Of a stretch of 26,857 nt of DNA, positions 7,876 to 14,633 are shown in pieces. The notes under the pieces were generated by a model that saw nothing but the letters and a program-made list of their open reading frames with translations, was not told the DNA's origin and ran no database searches. Position 1 is the stretch's first letter. The number at the start of each line of letters is the position of its first letter. A program made the position numbers and the translations under genes. Origin of the DNA: CAZUTO01 sp964623085 (GTDB taxonomy: Bacteria; Pseudomonadota; Gammaproteobacteria; Pseudomonadales; GM7GCV1); NCBI GenBank assembly GCA_964623085.1, contig CAZUTO010000024.1, positions 1 to 26,857 on the forward strand. The letters run 5' to 3'.

Positions 7876-8356
7876 AATTTGTGTCCGTATGGCATTAGTG
7901 GCGGCTTGTGTTTTGGCTGTTTCCTGTGCTCCTGAGGAGCAGGCTCGCGAAGAGCAAAATCATGAGCAACAGACCCAAGCGGAACAGTTTGCGGTACTGG
8001 ACTCTGATGATGTGGCGTTATTGGATGACGAGCGAACGATTTATATTAACTACTGGGCGGTCTGGTGTGCGCCCTGTATCGAAGAGATGCCTGTGTTGGC
8101 TGAATTTCGCGAACAAAACCTCGAACAGGTTGAAGTTTACGGTATGAATTTTGATAGCCCAACATTGGAACAGTTACGGTCTGATGTAGAACGGCTTGAT
8201 GTGCGCATCCCTAACTTGATCGAAGATCCCGCGCCGAGACTAGGGGTGCCAACGCCACAGGTTTTGCCGTCCACATTTGTTGTAAAAGATGGTGAGGTCG
8301 TGGATATATTGCTAGGACTACAAACCCTCGAAACCTTGAAAGCCGCGATACAGTGA
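7862..8356 (+). CDS. Thioredoxin-like lipoprotein, TlpA group
   Basis: A 164-residue envelope lipoprotein with a thioredoxin fold. The signal sequence ends in the lipobox LAVSC (Cys22), followed by a charged Gln/Glu-rich linker to about residue 45. The redox site is WAVWCAPC (Cys69, Cys72), and the cis-proline region lies near PSTFV. It would reduce or exchange disulfides on periplasmic proteins. The GTG start at 7862 overlaps yihY by 14 bases; the internal ATG at 7889 would lose the basic n-region. Being upstream of acyP and ccmABCDE, it might serve apocytochrome reduction in place of a standard CcmG, but the Pseudomonas homologue in the same position is not part of a ccm operon. Confidence 0.85.
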   Translation: MRQHKICVRMALVAACVLAVSCAPEEQAREEQNHEQQTQAEQFAVLDSDDVALLDDERTIYINYWAVWCAPCIEEMPVLAEFREQNLEQVEVYGMNFDSPTLEQLRSDVERLDVRIPNLIEDPAPRLGVPTPQVLPSTFVVKDGEVVDILLGLQTLETLKAAIQ

Positions 8357-8625
8357 ATAGGTGTGCCGTAAGAGGGAATGTACAAGGCATTGTGCAGGGT
8401 GTCGGCTTTCGAGCGTTTGTTCGCAGGAATGCACGGAGCTTGGGTCTAGTAGGTTCGGCGACCAATATGTCAGACAGTAGTGTTGATGTTGTACTTTGCG
8501 GTGACCAAGTCAACGTAGAAGAGATGAAAGCAGTGGTCGCACAGGGTCCGGAGTTGGCGTCCGTAGAGACAATTACCTGGGAGCCGGCCGAGGTTCCTGA
8601 AAATGAAGGATTCGATATCCGGTAG
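8353..8625 (+). CDS. acyP: Acylphosphatase
   Basis: A 90-residue acylphosphatase that hydrolyses carboxyl-phosphate bonds in small molecules such as acetyl phosphate and carbamoyl phosphate. The GIVQGVGFRAFVRR loop (about residues 12-25) holds the phosphate-binding arginine, and the catalytic asparagine is in SATNMSDSSV (about 36-45). The usual glycine-tryptophan pair before it is replaced by Gly-Ser, a modest deviation. The start GTG sits in a GTGA overlap with the upstream stop, so it is translationally coupled to the thioredoxin gene. Confidence 0.9.
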   Translation: MNRCAVRGNVQGIVQGVGFRAFVRRNARSLGLVGSATNMSDSSVDVVLCGDQVNVEEMKAVVAQGPELASVETITWEPAEVPENEGFDIR

Positions 8626-8633
8626 CGCAAGGT

Positions 8634-8639
8634 TATAAT
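8634..8639 (+). promoter_or_regulatory. Possible -10 box for ccmA
   Basis: A perfect TATAAT lies in the 39-base spacer between acyP and ccmA. The hexamer 17 bases upstream (TTCGAT) is a poor -35. It could give the ccm genes a promoter of their own, but this is weak. Confidence 0.35.
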
Positions 8640-8664
8640 TGGAATCTTTGGTGTTCTAGGCTCG

Positions 8665-9306
8665 GTGCATTTGAGCGATAAACTTCTAGAAGTGGGTGAT
8701 CTCTGCGTTGAGCGGGGAGACCGTCGGCTGTTTGAAAGCCTCGCATTGACGGTAGCAACTGGTCAAATTGTCGAGATCTCTGGTTCGAACGGATCTGGGA
8801 AGACGAGCTTGTTGCGCGCGTTGGCTGGACTGATTCACCCTGCCGCAGGTCAGTTCTCTTGGTGCGGTAACAAAGTGCCTTCCGCGCACAGCTATTCGGA
8901 CGAGTTACTTTATATCGGCCATAAGCCCGCGGTTTCCATGCAGTTTACTCCCTATGAGAATCTCCGCGCTTTTGAGTTAGCACAAGGGAAATCCAACCTC
9001 GATGAAGATCGATTGCTTCAGGCGCTCTCTGATGTTGGCTTGAGTGGTTATGAAGAGGAGGTCTGCTCACGACTTTCTGCCGGACAAAAACGAAGAGTCG
9101 GTTTGGCACGTATGCGGTTTACGGAGTCCCGGCTTTGGTTATTGGATGAACCATTTACCGCGATTGATGCCAAAGGTGTGACGACGCTTTGTGGCTGGAT
9201 TGATGAATTTGTGACGAGTGGTGGTAGCGTTATTTTTACAACGCACCAGTCGGTCAGTTTTCCCAACGTTGTCCCCGAAAAACTGAACCTCGAGGCGATC
9301 AACTAA
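8665..9306 (+). CDS. ccmA: Heme exporter ATP-binding protein CcmA
   Basis: A 213-residue ABC ATPase of the CcmABCD complex, which releases holo-CcmE from CcmC during System I cytochrome c maturation. The Walker A is GSNGSGKT (residues 40-47), the ABC signature LSAGQKRR (137-144) and the Walker B LWLLDEPF (157-164). Length and the shortened C-terminus are typical for CcmA. The GTG start at 8665 lacks a clear Shine-Dalgarno sequence, and a nearby TTG is possible. ccmB follows after one base. Confidence 0.94.
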   Translation: MHLSDKLLEVGDLCVERGDRRLFESLALTVATGQIVEISGSNGSGKTSLLRALAGLIHPAAGQFSWCGNKVPSAHSYSDELLYIGHKPAVSMQFTPYENLRAFELAQGKSNLDEDRLLQALSDVGLSGYEEEVCSRLSAGQKRRVGLARMRFTESRLWLLDEPFTAIDAKGVTTLCGWIDEFVTSGGSVIFTTHQSVSFPNVVPEKLNLEAIN

Positions 9307-9307
9307 T

Positions 9308-9973
9308 ATGATTTGGCGATCCCTTGCATTGGAATTGCGCCTTGCTTATCGCCGGCGCAGTGAATTGGTTAACCCGCTTATCTTTTTCTTGATGGTTTGC
9401 GCGCTTTTCCCGCTTGCGATCACACCGGATCACCAAGAGCTGCAAAAAATTGCCCCCGGCGTTATTTGGGTTGCTGCTGTATTAGCCACATTGCTTTCCC
9501 TGGATATGCTGTTCCGACATGATTTTGATGAAGGCACACTCGAACAGATGCTGTTTTCTAAACAACCTCTGTACTTGCTGGTACTGGTAAAGGTGCTTGC
9601 TTACTGGTTGCTCACAGGATTGCCGCTGGTGTTGATGTCGCCACTTTTGGCGACGATGTTTTATTTGCCGGTGGATGCCTACCTCACGTTGATGCTCAGC
9701 TTGCTGATTGGCACGCCTGTACTTTGTTTGGTCGGCTCTATTGCAGCGGCATTAACGGTGTCTATTAAGAAAAGCGGACTTATATTGTCGTTATTAACGA
9801 TGCCTTTGTTTATGCCAGTGTTAATATTCGGAAGTAGCGCAGTGGTTGCGTCTAGCCAAGGGTTACCATCAAAAGGTCAGTTAGTATTGTTGCTTGCATT
9901 TCTGGTGATGGGTGCGGTTTTTGCGCCACTGGCGACAGCGACAGCGATTAGAATTAGTGTGGCGGATGATTGA
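9308..9973 (+). CDS. ccmB: Heme exporter membrane protein CcmB
   Basis: A 221-residue inner-membrane permease subunit of CcmABCD with six predicted transmembrane helices and the CcmB landmark of a conserved LFRHDFDEGTLEQ cytoplasmic loop (about residues 67-79). It pairs with CcmA, and the pair powers release of heme-loaded CcmE. It starts just after the ccmA stop and is followed by ccmC 9 bases downstream. Confidence 0.94.
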   Translation: MIWRSLALELRLAYRRRSELVNPLIFFLMVCALFPLAITPDHQELQKIAPGVIWVAAVLATLLSLDMLFRHDFDEGTLEQMLFSKQPLYLLVLVKVLAYWLLTGLPLVLMSPLLATMFYLPVDAYLTLMLSLLIGTPVLCLVGSIAAALTVSIKKSGLILSLLTMPLFMPVLIFGSSAVVASSQGLPSKGQLVLLLAFLVMGAVFAPLATATAIRISVADD

Positions 9974-9982
9974 GAAAGTAGT

Positions 9983-10720
9983 ATGAATTGGACTTGGTTT
10001 CACAAGTGGACCTCCCCAAAGTGGTTTTATCAGATGAGCTCGGCCTGGCTGCCGTGGCTACTTGGTATTGCGTTTATCGCGATACCTGTGGCGACAGTAT
10101 GGGGCTTAGCGTTTGCGCCACCGGATTTTCAGCAGGGTAATAGTTTCCGTATTTTTTATATTCATGTTCCAGCGGCAATGATTTCGCAAAGCTGCTTTAT
10201 GTTTATGGCGGTGGCTGGTGTGGTATCACTGGTATGGCGAATTAAGTTGGCTGATGTGTTTATTAAAGTGGCTGCGCCCTTTGGTGCATCCATTACGCTG
10301 CTTGCTTTGGCCACTGGCGCGATATGGGGTAAGCCTACTTGGGGTACCTGGTGGGAGTGGGATGCACGCCTGACCTCGACACTGGTCCAATTTTTCTTAT
10401 ATCTCGGTGTGATAGCGATTTATTCATCCATTGAGAGCTTTGAATCTGCCGGTAGGGCAGCCTCGTTAACATCGGTTGTAGCGGTCGTGAATATTCCGAT
10501 TATCAAGTATTCTGTGGACTGGTGGCATACCTTGCATCAACCAGCGACGTTTACGATCTCAGAGGCACCGAAAATGCCGCCAGAGATGTGGATGCCAGCA
10601 CTGATTATGGTGATCGGTTTTTATGCCATGTTCGGGGCCATGATGTTTATAAGAGTACAATCTGAGATTCTCTACCGAGAACGGCACAGCAGCTGGGTAC
10701 GAGATCGGGTAAAGGCTTAA
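9983..10720 (+). CDS. ccmC: Heme lyase/transport protein CcmC
   Basis: A 245-residue inner-membrane protein that loads heme onto the CcmE histidine. It has six transmembrane segments and the tryptophan-rich WGTWWEWDARLT motif (about residues 117-128), with the external histidines in FYIHVPAA and WWHTLHQPA that ligate heme. The ATG start follows a short AGAAAGTAG leader. Length is normal for the family. Confidence 0.95.
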   Translation: MNWTWFHKWTSPKWFYQMSSAWLPWLLGIAFIAIPVATVWGLAFAPPDFQQGNSFRIFYIHVPAAMISQSCFMFMAVAGVVSLVWRIKLADVFIKVAAPFGASITLLALATGAIWGKPTWGTWWEWDARLTSTLVQFFLYLGVIAIYSSIESFESAGRAASLTSVVAVVNIPIIKYSVDWWHTLHQPATFTISEAPKMPPEMWMPALIMVIGFYAMFGAMMFIRVQSEILYRERHSSWVRDRVKA

Positions 10721-10743
10721 AAAGGCTCAATAAAAAGGCTTAA
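10711..10743. repeat. Three short direct repeats before ccmD
   Basis: The end of ccmC and the 24-base spacer hold three successive copies of AAAGGCTYAA, at 10711-10720, 10721-10730 and 10734-10743. The first carries the ccmC stop codon and the last places AAGG close to the ccmD start. It looks like a micro-duplication and offers possible alternative ribosome sites. Confidence 0.6.
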
Positions 10744-10744
10744 T

Positions 10745-10951
10745 ATGTATTTTGATTCGTTTTCCGAATTTGTCGCAATGGGTAACCATGGCCTCTACGT
10801 GTGGCTTTCTTATGGCATCTTTTTGGCCGTGATACTTTGGAATGTTTGGTTAGTGAGATCGACTCGGAAAGAATCTTTACGATTAGTTCGGCTGTCTTTA
10901 AAGCGTCAAGATGCTAAGGATGCAGAGTCAAAAATGGGAGATAACACATGA
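10745..10951 (+). CDS. ccmD: Heme exporter protein CcmD
   Basis: A 68-residue single-span membrane protein that bridges CcmAB, CcmC and CcmE. The hallmark pattern FxxFVAMGNHGLYVWLSY precedes one transmembrane helix (about residues 17-37), and the rest is a basic cytoplasmic tail. Its stop overlaps the ccmE start by 4 bases (ATGA), so the two are coupled. Confidence 0.92.
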   Translation: MYFDSFSEFVAMGNHGLYVWLSYGIFLAVILWNVWLVRSTRKESLRLVRLSLKRQDAKDAESKMGDNT

Positions 10952-11394
10952 GGCCAGTAAGAAAGCGACGCCTCCAACTTGTAATGTTTTTGATGTTGGG
11001 TGTGGCTGTCGCCATAGGCTTAATCATGTATGCGTTGCGGCAAAATATTAATCTTTTCTTTACCCCTACAGAGATTGCAACGGAGCAAGCGCCGATAGGA
11101 CAACGAATTCGTGTTGGTGGGTTGGTTTTGCCAGGATCAGTTGAGCGTTCACAAACGAGTCTCTATGTTGAATTTACGTTGACGGATACATCTGAAGAGG
11201 TGCGCGTGGCCTACGAAGGCATCCTTCCGGATTTGTTCCGTGAAGGACAAGGAATTGTGGCCGAAGGTGAGATTGATGCAGATGGCATAGTTCGTGCGCA
11301 GCAAGTGCTCGCGAAGCACGATGAAAATTACACACCACCAGAAGTGCAAAAAGCGATAGAAGCAGCAGGGCATCCCGGCGCGTCGGACTCATAA
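10948..11394 (+). CDS. ccmE: Heme chaperone CcmE
   Basis: A 148-residue periplasmic heme chaperone anchored by one N-terminal helix (about residues 10-30) after a basic RKRR start. The OB-fold domain ends in the AKHDENYTP motif: His124 binds heme covalently and Tyr128 supplies the axial ligand. Its client would be CcmF, but the next gene is an antiporter, and ccmF, ccmG and ccmH are absent from the part of the locus before the gap. Confidence 0.95.
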   Translation: MRPVRKRRLQLVMFLMLGVAVAIGLIMYALRQNINLFFTPTEIATEQAPIGQRIRVGGLVLPGSVERSQTSLYVEFTLTDTSEEVRVAYEGILPDLFREGQGIVAEGEIDADGIVRAQQVLAKHDENYTPPEVQKAIEAAGHPGASDS

Positions 11395-11400
11395 AAACAG

Positions 11401-12822
11401 GTGCCCTCGACACTCAGCCTAGCGGAAACTGAAAGTTACTACGCAGATAATCCTTCCGCTAAAACTCTTTTATTAGTCACAAGTTGCTTGGGGGCGATGA
11501 TCGGTCCGCTCTCATTAGCGACGATTAATCTCGCGCTTCCTAGTATTGCGATTGATCTTCAGGCTGATGCAAAAATGATCAGCTGGATTCCCATGAGTTT
11601 TCTTGTGGCTGGCGTGATGTTTATGCTGCCTGCGGGAAAGCTTGCCGATATATTTGGCCGCAAACGAGCCTTTTTAGCAGGCGCTGCAGTCGCTTCAGTA
11701 TTGTCTGCGTCCGCCTCGATGGTACAAAGCATCGAGATGCTGATTTTTTTGCGCTTTCTTCAAGGGGTCGCAATGGCGATGGTGTTCGGCTCGGGTCTTG
11801 CCATGCTGGTGTCCGTATTTTCTAACGAAAAGCGCGGTATGGCGATGGGCTGGTATTCCGGATCTGTCTACTTTGCTTTGACGATATCCCCTTTTCTGGG
11901 TGGTTGGGTGACCGAACACTTGGGCTGGCGAATGGTGTTTTGGATTCAGGTTCCTCTTTCTGCTGTTGTGTTTGGGCTTTTGTACTTCATGGTTCCGGGT
12001 GAATGGCGCAAAGAAAGTGAGGAAGGAAAAACATCGTTTGATTGGACTGGTTCAGCCATCTTTGCAGGCTGGGCGATCACCTTTGTCTATGGTGTGAGTG
12101 GGCTGCCGAACTGGATAGCGGTAATTACCCTAGTGATAAGCGCATGTTATTTAGGGCTATTTGTTTGGCATCAATCCCGCGTCGAAAATCCGCTAATTTC
12201 CATGCGGTTATTTACTCATAATCGTGTGTTCTCGTTTTCTTTGGCGGCGAGTGTGTTGATGTACTCGGTCAATTTCCCTATGGCATTTTTGCTAAGTATT
12301 TTCTTGCAGATCACCAAGGGGCTGACCCCGACGCATGCAGGATTAATTATGTTGTTTCAGGCACTTACTATGGCGGTGATCGCGCCCATTGCAGGACGCC
12401 TTTCGGATCGAGTTGAGCCAAGAATTGTAGCCACTCTGGGTTGCGCTTTTTGTGTATTAGGCTTCGCATTAATTTGGATTGCGAGCGGTATGGCACCGGT
12501 TTGGACTATCGCAGTAGGGTTGGTGTGCGTGGGACTCGGCTTTGGCTTTTTTACCACACCAAACAATTCCGCGGCTATGGGCTCTATCGATAAAACAGAA
12601 CTCGGAACGGCTTCCGCGGCCGTAAACTTGGCGCGAACGATCGGGAACCTGTTTGGTATGAGTTTGATGGCGCTTGTGATTCACGCGTTAATAGGCGCGC
12701 AAGAGTTTACACCTGAATTGAATAGTGAATTGTCGCAAACCGTCCATATTTGGATGGCCATTGCCGGCGGCTTGGCGATATTGGCTGCCATCTTATCTTT
12801 TTCACGAGGCAAGGTTCGGTAG
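11401..12822 (+). CDS. MFS transporter, DHA2 (EmrB/QacA-like) family
   Basis: A 473-residue inner-membrane proton antiporter with about 14 transmembrane segments, the DHA2 layout. Motif A appears as GKLADIFGRKRA after the second span and the antiporter motif C region as SPFLGGWVTEHLGWR near span five. Substrate is unknown; family members export drugs, dyes and other hydrophobic compounds. The GTG start is 6 bases after ccmE and has no clear ribosome site, so it may depend on upstream translation. There is no membrane-fusion partner (EmrA type) before the assembly gap, which begins 13 bases after the stop. Confidence 0.88.
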   Translation: MPSTLSLAETESYYADNPSAKTLLLVTSCLGAMIGPLSLATINLALPSIAIDLQADAKMISWIPMSFLVAGVMFMLPAGKLADIFGRKRAFLAGAAVASVLSASASMVQSIEMLIFLRFLQGVAMAMVFGSGLAMLVSVFSNEKRGMAMGWYSGSVYFALTISPFLGGWVTEHLGWRMVFWIQVPLSAVVFGLLYFMVPGEWRKESEEGKTSFDWTGSAIFAGWAITFVYGVSGLPNWIAVITLVISACYLGLFVWHQSRVENPLISMRLFTHNRVFSFSLAASVLMYSVNFPMAFLLSIFLQITKGLTPTHAGLIMLFQALTMAVIAPIAGRLSDRVEPRIVATLGCAFCVLGFALIWIASGMAPVWTIAVGLVCVGLGFGFFTTPNNSAAMGSIDKTELGTASAAVNLARTIGNLFGMSLMALVIHALIGAQEFTPELNSELSQTVHIWMAIAGGLAILAAILSFSRGKVR

Positions 12823-12835
12823 TAGTTACGGTACT

Positions 12836-12935
12836 NNNNNNNNNNNNNNNNNNNNNNNNNNNNNNNNNNNNNNNNNNNNNNNNNNNNNNNNNNNNNNNNN
12901 NNNNNNNNNNNNNNNNNNNNNNNNNNNNNNNNNNN
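12836..12935. other. Assembly gap of 100 N
   Basis: Exactly 100 N bases, the usual placeholder for a scaffold gap of unknown true length. Genes on the two sides may be further apart than shown, and missing genes such as ccmF to ccmH could in principle lie in it. Confidence 0.98.
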
Positions 12936-12947
12936 TAGATTTGACCG

Positions 12948-12970
12948 AAAAAGCCAACCCTAAGATTGGC
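12948..12970 (-). terminator. Terminator of the DUF1501 operon
   Basis: On the minus strand GCCAATC pairs with GGTTGGC around the loop TTAG, with one G-U pair, and is followed by TTTTTC. It lies 67 bases after the stop of the DUF1501-like gene, the last gene of the minus-strand run. Confidence 0.7.
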
Positions 12971-13036
12971 CTTTCCTAAAGTTGTTCTTTCCTAGAGCAG
13001 AAAGCACATAAAACGACCTGACTAGAAACGACTTGG

Positions 13037-14602
13037 CTAGGTGTTTCCGATAGTGCCGCTCACTATTGGCGCAAACGCGGTCAAATTATCTTGTTGCGCC
13101 ATATTGCCAAGAGAGTGATTTGGAAATCTACTATCCAGTGTCTCGCCATGCAGTGCCATATAATTCAATGCGACTGTTTCAACTAGTAGGTTGACGTTAT
13201 TCGCGGCCGGGCTTGATGAGGTTTCCACATCGCCACTGGCACGCATATGGCCAATCTGTTGGTTGATAACCGTTGGTTGACCAGTGGGGTTATATACCAG
13301 AAAGAATGGCGCGGCAGTTTGTTGATCATCGCCCGTCCAAACTCCTTTGCCACGGCCTTCTGCGGAGTCGTCGGTCATGCCATTACTGAAGACCGAGCCA
13401 TCACTAAACACATAGATCATGACTGGGGTATTGAGTCTTGCGGCATATTCGAGGCAGGCTCCGATGCACCTTCCAGCACGCAGATCGCGTACCTCGCCAG
13501 TAGCTCTATCTCCGGTGTGATAGTCATAACCACTCATGGTCACGGTTCCGGCTCCAGCGTGGCCATTCATGACTAGTCGCATGATGGCAGCCGTTTTTTG
13601 GAATTCGGTGTCACTGTTGTATTCATCGACACTGAATATGCCTCCAGGGCCAACGATATTGGAATCTGATAGCGGATCGAGGTCGAGCAATCCAAACCTG
13701 TCCGCGATATGCGCACTTTTTACATAGCCGCACTCAACAAGTTCCTTCACCACGGCGTCGGGTGTGACACCTAAACCGGTATCCACGGAACTCAATTTAG
13801 ATCGGCTAAGCCGGTAGGCAGCTTCCATCACGGCGACGGTATCTTCCTGGGATAGCAACCCAACAAGGCTACCTGTGTCGACAAGCCCTGTCGCGTCTGA
13901 AGCTCTATCGACTTTTGTTGGCTGAACCTCGGGGTTGATCATGCTCAACGGCGCCATGGAGTTGCCGCCGGAAATAGAAGATCTTGAACCAATGAGGGGC
14001 ACAATGTCTCCCGCTGCACCAGCTTGGCTGATGGCGTACATGGGATTGTGTGGATTGTTGCCAGTATCGTTTTCTGAACGCGCAGCAATAACGGCGCCAT
14101 TGATGTTTCCAATAGCGGTGGTTGTTCGCTCGGTGATGCCTGCCAGCATTTGGCTGTCGCTATGAAAAGCCAATCCTAGACTCGTATCTACAAAGTCGTT
14201 AGTACCTGTATTTGGGTTTGCAATCGATGGGACCATATCCCCAGGTAAACCCTGTTTGCTATAGCCAGCTGTACTGAGAAAATCGAGTTGTCCACCAGCT
14301 TGACCAACCAGCACGTTTGAGCCTGCGGTATTGGCACCGCCAGCTAGATCAAAACAGATAAATGGAATCTTTCCAGCGCCGTTGGTTATTCCGCATGGCC
14401 CGAATAGATCTAGTAGCTCTTGGGACAAAAATGATTGCGCTTGTGCGGGGTTGGAAAAAAGGCTGAATAGTGATCCTCCGGCGACGGTCGCGGCGCCAGT
14501 CATAAACCCTTGAGAGATAAATTCACGCCGAGTTTTAGGGCGCCCGTGATCCAATAGCTTTAAAGGTTCATTCAAGCCGAAATGATTTTTTCGTTTAGAC
14601 AT
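13037..14602 (-). CDS. DUF1501-like Tat-exported protein
   Basis: A 521-residue exported protein related to DUF1501, a group with an alkaline-phosphatase/sulfatase-like fold. The N-terminus has a Tat signal, TRREFIS at residues 24-30, then a hydrophobic stretch and an AQA cleavage site near residue 56. A FDLAGGANTAGSNV segment (about 84-97) corresponds to the GGNDG-type loop of DUF1501, and the region around DYHTGDRATGEVRDLRAG is its middle metal-site-like part. The usual late TDFGRT/GTDH pattern is not obvious, so a catalytic role is doubtful. It is the last gene after the cytochrome/LamG pair, 31 bases downstream. In planctomycetes DUF1501 proteins sit beside cytochrome-type partners in the same way. 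The function is unknown. Confidence 0.72.
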   Translation of the reverse strand: MSKRKNHFGLNEPLKLLDHGRPKTRREFISQGFMTGAATVAGGSLFSLFSNPAQAQSFLSQELLDLFGPCGITNGAGKIPFICFDLAGGANTAGSNVLVGQAGGQLDFLSTAGYSKQGLPGDMVPSIANPNTGTNDFVDTSLGLAFHSDSQMLAGITERTTTAIGNINGAVIAARSENDTGNNPHNPMYAISQAGAAGDIVPLIGSRSSISGGNSMAPLSMINPEVQPTKVDRASDATGLVDTGSLVGLLSQEDTVAVMEAAYRLSRSKLSSVDTGLGVTPDAVVKELVECGYVKSAHIADRFGLLDLDPLSDSNIVGPGGIFSVDEYNSDTEFQKTAAIMRLVMNGHAGAGTVTMSGYDYHTGDRATGEVRDLRAGRCIGACLEYAARLNTPVMIYVFSDGSVFSNGMTDDSAEGRGKGVWTGDDQQTAAPFFLVYNPTGQPTVINQQIGHMRASGDVETSSSPAANNVNLLVETVALNYMALHGETLDSRFPNHSLGNMAQQDNLTAFAPIVSGTIGNT

Positions 14603-14633
14603 GGTCTTTTCTCAAAGTAGTTCAGGCTCGAGC

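Noticed and set aside
12725..12979. Frames running through the N gap
   Set aside because: They exist only because N bases cannot create stops; the flanking residues are a shadow of the antiporter gene.
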